Assembly (NCBI GenBank): GCA_000507305.1
Contig: DF239423.1
Coordinates: 124,829-188,828, forward strand
Length of the DNA stretch: 64,000 nucleotides
Source of the DNA: Breviolum minutum Mf 1.05b.01
Taxonomy: Eukaryota > Sar > Dinophyceae > Suessiales > Symbiodiniaceae
Reading direction: 5' to 3'
The position numbers and the translations under genes were made by a program. The notes beneath the pieces were generated by a model. It was not told the origin of the DNA and searched no databases. It was given only the letters and a program-made list of their open reading frames with translations. This document shows, in pieces, positions 14,618 to 23,128 of this stretch (position 1 is its first letter; each line of letters starts with the position of its first letter).

Positions 14618-15951
14618 CTTCATGACCCTAATGAACTAGAACCGCTCCAGTAGTTGGCACTTCGCTAACGACCTTCAGGATAGTCACATTGACAAGAGCT
14701 ACGAGTGGAATGAATGGAAGCTACGACAGGATGCCGGGCATCTTGGTTCCTGGGAGCCGGTTGATGGAAGAAATCCTGCGCCAGTTGAGGCTAGTAGTTT
14801 ATCCGTTTATCCCATTATTTACAGGGGTTTTAGCACCATCCCTGGCCCAGGTGGTTGTTTCGGATTTCTGAACCATCAACAGTATTTAGTGTTGATTGAC
14901 ATTGCACCACCTATCAGCTGCTGTAGGAATATAGCTTCATTTCTCAAAATATCATGATCCTTGCACCTGCATGTATCATAAATCCTCCTTTTAAATTTAG
15001 AATCTCCCTTTCTTAAAGATTCTCTCATTGGTCAACCTGAGTCCAATGTAAACTGACATAGCCACGGCTACTTTCCTTTCCGGAATGCCGAATTTTTAGG
15101 GCCTAGGTCGGCTATGTTAGTTTTAGGGAGTGACGGACCTGGTGACGGATTCCCCAAAGGGGAACTTGCCTTGGACTTGCTATGTCAGTATTTCCTCCTT
15201 TCGGGATTTTCCGAAATTAAATATGACAATTCTCAAATATTTTTGTTGTTTTTTTAGACACATCATATATATATATATATAGTATCTCACAGCACCCATA
15301 TTCAGATTCCTGTATACTGTGAGATTCACAGCACTCATCCAGAGTTTTCCAGGTTGTAAACACTGAACAACTGACTCTGACTATTTGGGAGGATTTCCTT
15401 TTGTTCTGGGGGGTTATATGCCACCTACCACCTATTGAGGAAACCAGGAAACTCCATTGACAATGGGTGATTTTCAGGTTCCATTTAACCGACATTCATA
15501 GGAGATTGTCCAAGGCCCTTCATGTGGCAGACATCCGTCGCAAGACCACCTCAACCACTCAAACGGCCGGGAAACTCAACTTGTGGCGATTCATTGAGTT
15601 CCCCAATGCGTTTCCAAAAAATAAACAGGAATTACATCCAGAATGACTTAAAGAAGAATATCCAAACATCTATCTAAGACAAGGTATTTACTGAATTTAA
15701 GAGATCTTTAATCATCAATGTTGTTAGGAGTCTAGGGTGTGATGGTAGATTTTGAAACAGATGATTGAAGAATCTGAAGAAATCTATTGTTTCATCACCT
15801 TCAGCTTCACGGGACATGGAGGAATCCCAACCACTTTTATTGGTGTGTCAAAAGGTCATGCACCATGAGTATTGAAACAAACAGAATGATTTTGGAACCC
15901 CCAGAACATCCTAAGCAAATCATACAGTACTTAGGAAAACACATTCTGAAA

Positions 15952-16001
<50 letters not shown>

Positions 16002-16066
16002 GGTGATGATGGTGATGATGGTGATGATGATGATGATGATGACGATGATGATGATGATGCTGATGC

Positions 16067-16102
<36 letters not shown>

Positions 16103-16121
16103 CGATGATGATGATGATGAC

Positions 16122-16167
<46 letters not shown>

Positions 16168-16168
16168 C

Positions 16169-16204
<36 letters not shown>

Positions 16205-16223
16205 CGATGATGATGATGATGAC

Positions 16224-16269
<46 letters not shown>

Positions 16270-16270
16270 C

Positions 16271-16308
<38 letters not shown>

Positions 16309-16561
16309 GTGCACTATGAAACTATACATCTAGCGATAAGCCAAGAATTTTGTGGGTTGATCACATAAGATCGATAACTTTGCAGGTAGTTGTTGTAAGC
16401 CGTTCTAACGAAGCACTGAACAAAGAGACCAAACTGAGGCTTTCAGTCATCTCCGCAGGGAGAACGAGACACAAGTGTATCTACCAAAGGCAACATGGGA
16501 CACCAGGGCAACAACGGTCGGATGGAAACTGAGACAAGAACGTGATTTGAAATTTTGGTAA
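1..16561 (+). CDS. CFAP206: CFAP206 (cilia- and flagella-associated protein 206), multi-exon, 5' partial
   Basis: CFAP206 is an axonemal protein that helps anchor radial spoke 2 and the adjacent dynein, so it acts in the flagellum. Conserved blocks appear in family order on the + strand: an N-terminal helix block (about 50-137, 201-290), TLTSLYKKIYHFLLLR (2062-2117), ELTGIVLGIRLFN (3394-3447), VYPRFDALARCYRAAW (7373-7426), VPGNPALGVV (12221-12252), ERAMAEFCTEPDRFFGGIRE (about 13038-13097), QPELIHLLRVHE (13822-13869), SYEWNEWKLRQ (14679-14729) and HLRRENETQVYLPK with a TAA stop (16447-16561). The order and spacing match my memory of the human protein (about 620 aa). The start codon lies left of the window. 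Some exons between 3.5 and 6 kb and between 7.9 and 10.5 kb do not align clearly and may be lineage-specific insertions. A 381-nt gap (10739-11119) may hide coding sequence. Identity is near certain; several exon ends are inferred. Confidence 0.93.
50..500 (+). CDS. CFAP206: CFAP206 exons, N-terminal block
   Basis: Three consecutive coding pieces. The first ends at 137 before gtgggg, the second runs 201-290, and the third starts at 413 after AAG and runs to about 499. The first two join in phase to read ...AAVVAATVVSATGGFFSEKP..., which fits the family's N-terminal region where a hydrophobic helix leads to a conserved Gly-Phe. The third (DAKTVVEEAAKKILSKETVH) is clearly coding-like but less well aligned. 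The 5' limit of the first piece is not determined. Confidence 0.75.
537..626. repeat. Inverted-repeat element, family A (copy 1)
   Basis: The ends are nearly perfect 17-bp inverted repeats (CTAGGTGGTGGTTTCAA against TTGAAACCACCAACTAG). The interior carries ATCCAATTTGA and ATTTTTCA stretches shared with the other copies. It lies in a CFAP206 intron. Confidence 0.85.
1037..3062 (+). CDS. CFAP206: CFAP206 exons, first conserved core
   Basis: Exons at 1037-1072 (ADYEVAFHDLEK), 1209-1306, about 1595-1690 (EKLSAEAAEEKTLAWISKF), 2062-2117, 2431-2553 and about 2972-3062. TLTSLYKKIYHFLLLR matches the family motif ESLYRKIISYVLLR. It joins across a GC-AG intron (2118-2430) to CTSPTGEAKPPKD, equivalent to the GSPTD region. 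The last exon ends ...FVALTGAEKAAQLQ and continues, across an intron that starts GA, into ELTGIVLGIRLFN. The ends of the 1595 exon are uncertain. Confidence 0.8.
2322..2361. repeat. (ATC)n microsatellite
   Basis: About 13 uninterrupted ATC units inside a CFAP206 intron (2118-2430). Confidence 0.95.
3394..3447 (+). CDS. CFAP206: CFAP206 exon, ELTGIVLGIRLFN signature
   Basis: An 18-codon exon encoding ELTGIVLGIRLFNMHQRK, flanked by AAG on the left and gtgggg on the right. It is the most recognisable CFAP206 motif (KELTMIVTGIRLFN in vertebrates). The preceding intron (3063-3393) starts gagatg and ends AAG, with GAG repeated at both junctions. Confidence 0.93.
3800..5703 (+). CDS. Probable CFAP206 exons, poorly aligned middle part
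   Basis: At least four coding-like stretches on the + strand: about 3800-3980, 4255-4375 (containing WQLLDKLTKEAEEVSELCQE), 5020-5199 (starting DFTDLLVASCSVGL after GCAG) and 5601-5703 (MQKEFNDLCNPETIHL, ending before gtacc). They lie between securely placed CFAP206 exons with no sign of another promoter or stop/start pair, so I infer they belong to it. I cannot align them to the family, and the reading frame of the first is a choice between two open frames. They could be a dinoflagellate-specific insertion. Confidence 0.5.
4663..4788. repeat. Inverted-repeat element, family F (copy 1)
   Basis: Nested palindrome: CCTACCCCCCCGTAATGTAC pairs with GTACGTAGGGGGGAATA, and AATAAGGCCTTATTAA recurs as AACAAGGCCTTATTAAA. 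It is in a CFAP206 intron. Confidence 0.8.
6275..7426 (+). CDS. CFAP206: CFAP206 exons, central conserved block
   Basis: Three in-phase exons: 6275-6328 (DVSMSLEQLRKGQQQLRE), 6805-6861 (ELMDLDALVGGRVSVPKEQ) and 7373-7426 (VYPRFDALARCYRAAWKE). Joined, they match the family segment that reads LEQLKMTIKSKIAVPTSQVF followed by PIFIALSTLW. All have AG|G-type acceptors and GT donors. The intron 6329-6804 contains an inverted-repeat element at 6376-6483. Confidence 0.9.
6376..6483. repeat. Inverted-repeat element, B/C-like
   Basis: Ends TTACCCTCCCAAAGTTTAA and TTAAACTTTGGGAGGGTAA are perfect inverted repeats; inner TCGCCCCTGAAAAATGATGG pairs with the interior CTTTTCAGGGGC. It lies in the CFAP206 intron 6329-6804. 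The outer sequence is intermediate between families B and C. Confidence 0.8.
7909..10425 (+). CDS. Probable CFAP206 exons before the gap
   Basis: Coding-like pieces: about 7909-7969 (QTLESRAKLHSFLESSASA), 8630-8716 (GVLHELRQRYFPAMSANAK), about 9017-9061, about 9632-9690 (LLQAALTKAQVRGENAYDE), 10112-10156 (DPVDLESIPGPEAGQ, ending at a GC donor) and about 10379-10430 (DPSVAVRLTVRPACIAHWHL). They sit between the VYPRF and LPLDFQG blocks, where family members carry a long variable linker ending in a PxxxRLT-like stretch, so assignment to CFAP206 is reasonable but not proved. Exact ends are uncertain. Confidence 0.55.
8508..8618. repeat. Inverted-repeat element, family B (copy 1)
   Basis: Ends ACCCTCCCTGAAACTAACAT and GTGAGTTTCAGGGGAGGGT; second inner inverted pair TTCGCCCTGAA / TTCAGGGGCGAA. 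Confidence 0.8.
8798..8912. repeat. Inverted-repeat element, family B (copy 2)
   Basis: Degenerate left end (ACACTTCCTAAAACCAACAG) and good right end (CTAGTTTCAGGGAGGGTA); inner CACCTGAAAATAGGCC pairs with the interior TTTTCAGGTG. It is about 180 nt from copy 1. Confidence 0.7.
9952..10051. repeat. Inverted-repeat element, family A (copy 2)
   Basis: It begins AACTGGTGGCAACTCAA and ends GGGTTGAAACCACCAACCAG. It shares CCAATTTGACTCATATTTTTCA with copy 3 in part. It lies just left of the DPVDLESIPG exon. Confidence 0.7.
10739..11119. other. Assembly gap (381 N)
   Basis: Unknown sequence inside the CFAP206 gene; it may hide an exon between the DPSVAVRLTV and VENYESF exons. After it, 11120-11200 is a run of diverged TTAGTCAGT/CAATCAGT units. 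Confidence 1.
11120..11205. repeat. Diverged tandem repeat, 8-12 nt unit
   Basis: TCAGTTCATCACTTAGGCAA, TTACTCAGTTAATCAGACAG and so on: repeated CAGTTA/CAATCAGT/TAGTCAGT motifs abutting the gap, probably the reason for the gap. Confidence 0.7.
11385..12252 (+). CDS. CFAP206: CFAP206 exons around the LPGNPALG loop
   Basis: Exon 11385 to about 11430 reads VENYESFLNLPLDFQG, equivalent to the family's LDFQGFC region. Exon 12221-12252 reads VPGNPALGVV, equivalent to LLPGNPAIGI, and probably ends at a GC donor. Between them, 11877-11950 is open in all three frames and may hold the missing short exon that carries the FC...GLL motif. An inverted-repeat element (about 11779-11870) lies in the same interval. 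Confidence 0.8.
11474..11578. repeat. Inverted-repeat element, family C-like (copy 4)
   Basis: ACCCCCCTGAAAATGAACGA at the left and ACATGTTAGTTTTCGAGGGA at the right, shortly after the CFAP206 LPLDFQG exon. The left end is less conserved. Confidence 0.6.
11779..11870. repeat. Inverted-repeat element, family D (copy 1)
   Basis: Contains GCACCAGTTGAGGTTAGTAG and GGTGGTTGGCCTTGGGATTT, shared with copies at 14760 and 35959. It is in a CFAP206 intron. Confidence 0.75.
13038..14456 (+). CDS. CFAP206: CFAP206 exons, C-terminal half
   Basis: Exons about 13038-13097 (ERAMAEFCTEPDRFFGGIRE), 13822-13869 (ACYRQPELIHLLRVHE), 14050 to about 14140 (DFPRSSLQAILEMMSG) and 14409-14456 (SVMLADVACETPLHFQ). The first two match the family's AENPEHYIDIVREKA...ELIQLLELH. 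The second joins the third across an intron that starts gacgga and ends GCAG|GAC, giving LLRVHEDFPRSS in frame; the GAC is repeated at both ends. Confidence 0.88.
13683..13788. repeat. Inverted-repeat element, family G (copy 1)
   Basis: Contains GAACTAACATATCCCCTCCC and TTTTGAGTCGATGATTTTCC, the latter identical to copy 2. It is in CFAP206 intron 13098-13821. Confidence 0.75.
14519..14617. repeat. (ATC/CTC)n microsatellite
   Basis: An impure array of TCATCC/TCATCA units becoming a pure ATC run, in the CFAP206 intron 14457-14678. Confidence 0.95.
14679..16561 (+). CDS. CFAP206: CFAP206 terminal exons with stop
   Basis: Exon 14679-14729 (DSHIDKSYEWNEWKLRQ), exon 15515 to about 15570 (ALHVADIRRKTTSTTQTA) and last exon 16447-16561 (HLRRENETQVYLPK... 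LKFW, TAA at 16559-16561). They match SYEWNEWELRRKAIKLANLR and HLRREN(x)QVYPPK of the family. The intron 14730-15514 starts GA and contains an inverted-repeat element. The intron 15571-16446 holds the 357-nt GAT array. Confidence 0.92.
14760..14882. repeat. Inverted-repeat element, family D (copy 2)
   Basis: Left GGTTGATGGAAGAAATCCTG, right CGGATTTCTGAACCATCAAC; interior CAGTTGAGGCTAGTAGTTTA. It lies 30 nt inside the CFAP206 intron that starts at 14730. Confidence 0.8.
15047..15135. repeat. Degenerate inverted-repeat element, B-like
   Basis: AACTGACATAGCCACGGCTA at the left and GGCTATGTTAGTTTTAGGGA at the right resemble a decayed family B copy. It shares the CFAP206 intron 14730-15514 with a family D element. 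Confidence 0.5.
15952..16308. repeat. (GAT)n array, 357 nt
   Basis: Roughly 119 triplet units, mostly GAT, with GGT, GAC and GCT interruptions that recur in a higher-order pattern. It is in CFAP206 intron 15571-16446, so it is not translated into the poly-Met or poly-His that raw reading would give. Confidence 0.97.
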
Positions 16562-18075
16562 GGAAGGAGACAAAGTTAGGGAAAAAAAAGAAGCAGTGTC
16601 ACGCACTATCAGCTACTCTTCCTGATAGAGTATCTACTACTGTTAATGGACAAAATCATGCACCACCTGGGCTGGTTAAAACCCTATAAATAATGGGATA
16701 ATCATGATCCTTGGTGGTGCAGGATTTTGTCCATCAACAGTAGTACCACTATTGTTGTGCCTAGAATTGCCTTGTATCATATTCAGTACAGGGGTCACTG
16801 ACTTCAAAGTGCTGGACGCTAGCTTTTGCATTCAGCTGGCTTAAGAGTGTTTTTGCTTGTGTTGTCTCCTTCAAGTGTAAGATTCTGCAAGACTTGTGAT
16901 GTGTTGTTCAGATGATTTTAGTAGGCTCAGCGTATGGAAAACATGTTTGTTTCTCCTATAGCTCATTGTCTTCTTTCCAATTTCGTACAATCTGGACGAA
17001 GCTGAAACTTTTGAATCCACAATAGCATTCTTCTCACTTAGTTGTTTGCAGAAGACTCGGTATATAGTCATAAGATATGTTGAGTCTTTGTCCTAAACTT
17101 ACCAGATGTTTACCATTTTTTGAGTCACCATTCGCCAGGAAGCTGCCACCAATACCACCACGAGTCGTGGAACAAATCCTCCCAGGCTCCCGACGTGTGT
17201 GGGTGATCAGATGTGAGAATAATTGGGGGGAAAATGACACCTTTGCCCGAGTTGGGATGTAAACGAGGCTGGTGTTGATGGATTTCTATGCAAATTTCAT
17301 TGTTGAAGTATGTAGCCTACCTGTAGCCTTTGGAGGACACTGTGAAAATAGTACAACTTTTTGATGCCGCATGACAATGTTGCCAGTGCAGACCCTGCCA
17401 AAGTGCAAGGCTCAAAAAGTATTTTGTGGGTCTTCGTGGTGTGCCACAACCAATGCAGGCGCTTTCCATGTGGGTTTGTGTGCCATCGAGTGTTGCTAAC
17501 AAGACAGGCATATGGCATACGACATGACGTTTCAAACGTACTGCTAAGTGCAAGCTGGATGCATGTCTACAGGAGTCTACAGGTATACGTATATCTGTTT
17601 TGGTCAGACAGGATTCCATTCATGCAAAAGTATGCAAAAGTTCAATAGTGGTTGGGATGATTCAGATCGAGCATGCTTGTTTTTCTAGTCTTTCTTTTTT
17701 CATTTATATATACGTTCATATTATATCTAAACTATTATCCCTGGAGAACAATCAACCTGCTTATGGTTCAGACTCGTCATGTGGATCATGTGCATCTCAC
17801 CACTTCAGCTCGCCCTGTAGGTTGCCGAATGCAGATACGATCTTTGAGTAGTTCCTTGACACGTTTCTTTGACTGTGACTATCTTCATCATCTTGTACGC
17901 GCAATAATTTATTTTTCCCACTCTTCCATACTCACAATCCTAATGGCTTTGACAAAAGTCTAACAAAAACACAAAAAGCTATTTTCACGGGTATAGGTAT
18001 ATTTGTCAATTTAATGTGTTTGCCTTCCAAACCATCAATCTGATCAATCCCTTGATTTTCCTTCACTGTTGCCAG
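16562..18075. other. Spacer after CFAP206, possible exons
   Basis: It holds family D copy 3 (16634-16744), then mixed sequence. Two stretches are open on + and have splice-like edges (about 17143-17195, and 17390-17545 in the frame VCHNQCRRFPCGF), but 17317-17619 is also open on the - strand, so I make no gene call. No clear promoter seen. Confidence 0.5.
16634..16744. repeat. Inverted-repeat element, family D (copy 3, reversed)
   Basis: Ends ACTACTGTTAATGGACAAAA and TTTTGTCCATCAACAGTAGT; interior CACCACCTGGGCTGGTTAAA is the reverse-strand version of copies 1 and 2. It lies 75 nt past the CFAP206 stop codon, so it is not confined to coding introns. Confidence 0.8.
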
Positions 18076-18198
18076 AATTTGACCACCGATTTCACCGAAA
18101 AAAAATCGGTGTCACCTCACCGGGGGTGGCCGAAGTTTCACAAATTTCGCACGGCATGGCTGAAATGAGACTCCGCCGGGAAAAAATGGAGCACGGAC
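18076..18198 (+). CDS. Exon of unidentified protein
   Basis: After CCAG, the frame reads FDHRFHRKKIGVTSPGVAEV and continues with SQISHGMAEMRLRREKMEHG; a GT donor (gttggc) follows. High charge and no stops support coding. It is the first strong exon after CFAP206, so it may be near the 5' end of the next gene. Family not recognised. Confidence 0.6.
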
Positions 18199-18528
18199 GT
18201 TGGCTTTGCATGGGGATTCTTGGGGGTTTAAGAGATGGCTGACTGAAAGGCTATGAAATGCTTTATTGCAATTATATTGCATTTTGGATTATAACCACCA
18301 TAATATAGGTTTGATATGTAACAGCTACAAACTGCTACTACAGGATATTATTGTTACACCGCTACTTTAATTGTTGGGAAAAGATGGCTTAAATATGGTG
18401 TTCTTGTTTTTTTGGACGTACGTGTGGAAAAAGTCGGTTCAGTGGAACGAAAAGTCATCCAACCGAATCTTAGAATCTTAGATTTTTCCACACTGGAAAT
18501 CATCATCTGATGGAAGTTGTATCACCAG

Positions 18529-18620
18529 GCGGCCCAGTCTCCCTTCATTACAGTGGATGTGCGGATTGAGGCAGCTGGCAACATGCATCAAGTTGTTGTC
18601 AGAGTCATTGAGAATGACGA
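18529..18620 (+). CDS. Exon of unidentified protein
   Basis: AAQSPFITVDVRIEAAGNMH continuing QVVVRVIENDE, between a CCAG acceptor and a gttg donor that opens into a (TTG)n tract. Alternating hydrophobic residues suggest beta strands. Not identified. Confidence 0.65.
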
Positions 18621-18621
18621 G

Positions 18622-18673
<52 letters not shown>

Positions 18674-18674
18674 C
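18620..18674. repeat. (TTG)n microsatellite at an exon end
   Basis: About 18 TTG units starting at the apparent splice donor of the preceding exon. Confidence 0.95.
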
Positions 18675-18765
18675 GTTATTGATTGTCATCCCAAATCAGC
18701 TGTTGTCATGGTTTTTGGGTGCACCCCCAAAAAACCATCCAATTTTGGGAACTCCCACAGCCCAG

Positions 18766-18834
18766 ATGCCTAAAAGATTGCTTCAGGCAGTGGAGCGTCT
18801 TCCGCAGGAGAACATCTCTTGCAGCTTTAAGAAG
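18766..18834 (+). CDS. Exon of unidentified protein, two open frames
   Basis: Flanked by CCCAG and gtggaa. One frame reads MPKRLLQAVERLPQENISCS; another reads CLKDCFRQWSVFRRRTSLAA. Both are open and protein-like, so the true phase cannot be decided from sequence alone. Confidence 0.5.
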
Positions 18835-19234
18835 GTGGAAGCAACAGCTGGATGGGAATGGATGGGTGGTGTTTTTTTTCTCCCCCCGTTGACTGTAATC
18901 ACTGTGCACTAATGACTTAAGTCGTCCCCTTTTTGATAGTTGAGGTTGAGCTTGTTTTTTTCGCTGCCGGATTTGCAAGTGCCAACACAGCCTCTCCAGA
19001 AGAAGCATTTCAAGCTACTACATGTAATTCAGATAGGAAAAACTTTGTATATAAAGTTCATGACTGATTCCGTTGTTTTGGTTTCTTGTTTTCATAGACT
19101 CAAATCATTCAAATGAAATCATAATATGAATTGAAAATTTGAAATTATCAATGATGAACATCTACAAGACTTGCTCATGGACCCCAATGTCTCCAACCAA
19201 TTCTACCATTCCTCCTTTGTTTTTCCTACACCAG

Positions 19235-19356
19235 GACAGCTTCGATTTGCAGATCGTCCACAGCTTTACCAACAAGCGGTGCCATTCAAGCTATTGCCCG
19301 TGGAAATGCAAAGCTTTAAAGTTGTTTTTAAAGATAGTCTACGAAGCAGGACTTTG
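19235..19356 (+). CDS. Exon of unidentified protein
   Basis: After ACACCAG, the frame reads QLRFADRPQLYQQAVPFKLL, then PVEMQSFKVVFKDSLRSRTL, ending at gtgagc. Clear coding character. Probably the same gene as 18529-18620. No domain recognised. Confidence 0.7.
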
Positions 19357-19715
19357 GTGAGCATTGCAAATTGTGGCTTCGATATTTCAAGACATTTCAT
19401 GATCCATCACTTATCTTCAACTCACAAAAGCTGAGCTTTGGGCTTGAAGAATTGATGTTTTTATTCATGTCTTATGGGTGGTTTCACCTATCCACCATGA
19501 TTTCTCCATAAAAATCATACCTCTGAGAAGCAAATAAACCATCAGAAATTTCTGACCAAACAAACTGTTGGAAAACATGACAGCAAGCAACACAATCTTC
19601 GGAAATTCATGACATGGATGAGAAGTTCATGACACAATTTTCCCAGTTCAAACAAATTTCGTGGAACAATTTTCCTGCAAGGATTTTTGCTAACACAAGA
19701 TTTAACGACACCAGC

Positions 19716-19940
19716 CACATTCAACCATGGCCTTCCGTCTGTCGTCCAATGGTGCAGCCGCGACCTCGGAGGCTCCCATTTGGAACCCTTCAACAGGGGT
19801 CACGTAACCGAATTACCTATTTGGGGATCAAACAAATGCACATGTATGGTAATTTTGAATAATTTTGATACAGAGAATATAATTGACCCCTGTTCAACCC
19901 ATGGGTATTTGGAGAGACACTCACTCCCGAAAACACAGAG
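19716..19940 (+). CDS. Two small exons of unidentified protein
   Basis: Around 19716-19790 the + frame reads MAFRLSSNGAAATSEAPIW; a further piece ending at 19940 before gtgagg reads VFGETLTPENTE. Both are short and could belong to the 18-22 kb gene. Confidence 0.45.
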
Positions 19941-20088
19941 GTGAGGTTGGAATTACTCGTACCATAAAGTGCCCAGACAAAAATGCGTTGCTTGGATGAT
20001 CTTACACATTTGTGTGTCTTAAATTAAGGACCCAGAAAGTATCCTGGAAATGGTTCTTTTTAGAATAATATGAGACTGAGACTACACG

Positions 20089-20234
20089 TGAGCACAAGCC
20101 CGGGTGTGGAGGTATTCTTGACCTTGAAATGGGTTTGTAGCTCTGGCGCGTTTGGGGCCAACGCACCGGTCGTGCTCAAAGCTCCGATGGTGTATGACAG
20201 TGGGACCACGGGCTATTGGTGTTCACTGGGCGCA
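20089..20234 (+). repeat. Dispersed duplicate, copy 1
   Basis: GTGAGCACAAGCCCGGGTGT at the start and GCTATTGGTGTTCACTGGGC near the end are shared with 20902-21042; identity is high in blocks with small indels. The repeat contains no clear ORF. Confidence 0.85.
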
Positions 20235-20901
20235 CTTCCATGTTGGTTGAGCAAGCCGGGACTTGAAGCTCCAGGTCTGTGAAGTGGTGCCCCTCTACGG
20301 GGCGCCCTCGGTCCCAACATGGTCTGGTGTTGGACAGGGGGAGGCCTGACGCATCAAGTCAGTGTGTGTGTGTGTGTGTGTTTGTGTCGTTCCAGAAAAG
20401 ATCATACAGATTGATGTAACCTGGCCCGATGCCAAATCTAACATGCTGAAACACTGTGGTGAGCTTCATACTGCTGCGCTTCTTGTGTGCAGCCCCGTGC
20501 ATGGCAGTGCCCTGCTTTCTTTTTCGGCAGCCTGGTGAAATCCATGGTTGACTTGGACACCTTGTGGGGAGCCAAAAAGATGTAATTTTATCCATGCATT
20601 CCGTTTCTTTTGTTCGCTGCATTGTGGTGTATGTGGTGTGTTTGGCAAAGATTTTGGAGCAGTTTTGCGATGCTTTAACCAAGATTCAAAACTTGTGTAG
20701 ACAACGGTGGGTGGCAGGAACTTGAGCTTGTAGGTTCAAAGTCTGAGGGCGGTGTTGGTTGTTTTATGCTGAATGGCATTGCCCTACCCAAAGAGCATGG
20801 TGGAGTCTAGCACCCATGTTCTTCGCACCGTTGGCCGGGTGTGGGGCTTTCTGATGCTAGGAAACTGTCATCGAAGGTGCGTGGTTGAATTTCGCACTGC
20901 C

Positions 20902-21042
20902 GTGAGCACAAGCCCGGGTGTGAAGTATTTCCACTTGCTTAGTTGGCATGTTTCAATGCGTTTGGGGCCAACGCACTGAGTGCTCAAAGCTCTGATGGTG
21001 TATGACAGTGGGACCATGGGCTATTGGTGTTCACTGGGCGCA
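20902..21042 (+). repeat. Dispersed duplicate, copy 2
   Basis: Direct-orientation partner of 20089-20234, about 670 nt downstream. A (GT)n run lies between them at 20361-20381. The arrangement could be LTR-like ends of a very short element or a simple segmental duplication. Confidence 0.85.
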
Positions 21043-21849
21043 TTTTCATGTGCGATTCAAGCCGGGTCGCGGTGGTTGATTCAGTGGGTGCAGTTGTGGT
21101 GAGTTGTAGCTTCCAGTTTGGGATCTGAGCAGTTGGGCTAATCGATCCCCCAAAGGAATCGTGTCCTCCGTGGGGGGTGGTTGGGGACAACGTGCTTCCA
21201 GCTGACCATTTGGTTGCAACACTCACTGGCCACGCAAACCACTCTTTCAGCTCACGCGTTGCTGTCGCCATGAGCTAGCATCGGACGAGGGGAGGCCGAT
21301 TGTTGTTTGAAGACATGGGTCCTACAAGGGAATTTGGGGGAGCTTCTGGTGTGGCATTCCAGGGGCCGAAATCAGACAAATGTTAGCAATATATACCGAT
21401 GCCAATGAGATCCAATGAGATGACATTGTTTTTCGGGGAACCAGAATTGCAGTGCAGAGACCTGTTTTGCAGCAATTGTAATTGCAAGATATTGAATCAT
21501 CCAATTTGATTTGACTTCAGTGACAGGCACTTGAACTTGTATGACCAAACATGGCAGTAAGGCAGTAGGAAATGTTGGGCGGAATTATAATGATCATCAA
21601 ATATCAAATGGACAGGACTGCATCCCGTATTTGTTTGTCCAATGCATATCTTGAGACCCTTTTCTATCAGTGTTACATGGTAATAGACATTCAATGTATG
21701 CTGAAATTTACATGAATTTACCAACATTATCCTCCATTTACTACCCTCTAAATCTAACTAAATGTCAAACAAAACTACCCACTTTTGCAGGTTCCCTGAA
21801 AAATGGCGTGAGTTCACTTTTGAATAGTTGCTGCTTTGCTTTCCACCAG

Positions 21850-21894
21850 GAGGAGACACCTGAAGCGCCATCCATTGGCATGTCCGAGGGCTGA
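21850..21894 (+). CDS. Probable last exon, unidentified protein
   Basis: After CACCAG the frame reads EETPEAPSIGMSEG then TGA (21892-21894). An acidic, flexible C-terminus is plausible. It would end the gene that starts near 18 kb, if the exons are linked. Confidence 0.5.
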   Translation, partial: EETPEAPSIGMSEG

Positions 21895-22022
21895 GGGGTC
21901 GGTGGCTGAATCTTCGACAAGTTTTCAAATTTCTTGAATGAACTGGTAGGAAACCAACAAATTCCATCGATTTTGTTGAAACCCATATATTTGAGAGACC
22001 TTCACAGATGTCATGACTAGTC

Positions 22023-22160
22023 AACCTACCCTCACCCCTAAAATAGGTAACCCCCTGAGAAACAAGGTTTTTAATAAGGCATTATTATTTATTATATAAG
22101 TGAAACCAATGGTTTATAAGCCCTGATCGTAAGGCCTTATTGGGGTTGGTGGGTTCTAGC
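22023..22160. repeat. Inverted-repeat element, family F-like (copy 2)
   Basis: AACCTACCCTCACCCCTAAA at the left; AAGGCCTTATTGGGGTTGGT at the right; the interior TTTTTAATAAGGC is shared with copy 1. It is more diverged. Confidence 0.6.
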
Positions 22161-23049
22161 CATCAAGATGGCTGGAATCGTGGCTCCTAAAACCCTCCGT
22201 GGGTTCAGTGAAAAATGCGTGTATCTCCAATCAGATCGTTACCTTTCAGAGCACCAGCCATTTTCCACGGAACCACGATTATGGGAGTGTAATTTTCAGG
22301 GACGCACACACAGGATCCAAACATTTTTCTTATATATATATATCATATCATCATATCTTTAAATACATATGATCATCCTCTAGTTAATATTTGAACATAG
22401 TCGTAAACAGTATAAGAATTGTTTGTATAACGGCAACAGGAATTACAAGTTTTAAGAATATAGGAATGAACAAACAATGAGAATAATGACAATTATTGTC
22501 ATTGTAGTAGAAATGATAAGATAAAGCTTGATATGAATATTAGTTAATTACTTGGATAGTTATTGGAATGTTTTTTCCGTTTCACTACCTGAGGTTCATG
22601 CTATTTCTCATGAGATAACACGAGATGGGATGAGTTTCTGTCTTCTCGGTATGGTTGGGTTGTGACGAATCAGAATACTGATATTACTTTGGTGCATAGT
22701 TGGCTGATTGAGGTTTGACAATTTGCGAATGATATTTTGGCAGAATACGATTATACTCCCCTGCAAACTAACATATCCCCCAAAAGATGCACTTTTGAGT
22801 CGATGATTTTCCTTTTCCCCAGGTGGGGTATATGAGTTCCCTGGAGGGTACTCTCAAAACCAATTCACCTCGGGTACCAAAGCACTGGTTCGTGATTGCT
22901 ATTGTGTTTGCACAACTCAACTGGCTGTAGTTGAACAACTCCTTCATTTTCTTGCTTCTGACTTGTTTCCTATATATGTCCTTGAACATCTTTTGCCCCA
23001 AAGAGATTAACGCCAATTTTTCACATGAATGGAGTGCTATTGACTCGTT
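22161..23049. other. AT-rich spacer
   Basis: From 22330 to 22745 the sequence is AT-rich with no credible exon, followed by family G copy 2 (22753-22854). The region 22860-23045 has no clear coding frame. Confidence 0.6.
22753..22854. repeat. Inverted-repeat element, family G (copy 2)
   Basis: Contains AACTAACATATCCCCCAAAA, TTTTGAGTCGATGATTTTCC and TTCCCTGGAGGGTACT. The first and third pair across the element. Confidence 0.75.
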
Positions 23050-23051
23050 TT

Positions 23052-23128
23052 TCGTGGGTCCACGCGGTCGCACCCGCTCGCAACGCCAGGAGGGAGATTG
23101 CTCCAGAGAAGGCGGCGGGATTTTGCCG
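23052..23128 (+). CDS. Possible exon, unidentified
   Basis: GC-rich stretch reading APARNARREIAPEKAAGFCR on +, in sharp contrast to the AT-rich sequence on both sides. The edges are not certain. Confidence 0.4.

Noticed and set aside
15787..16368. Long reading frame rich in Met (+) or His (-)
   Set aside because: It is only the stop-free GAT array in a CFAP206 intron.
17317..17619. 100-codon frame on the - strand (mirror of + 17361-17648)
   Set aside because: Both strands are open and neither has clear splice edges or a recognised family.
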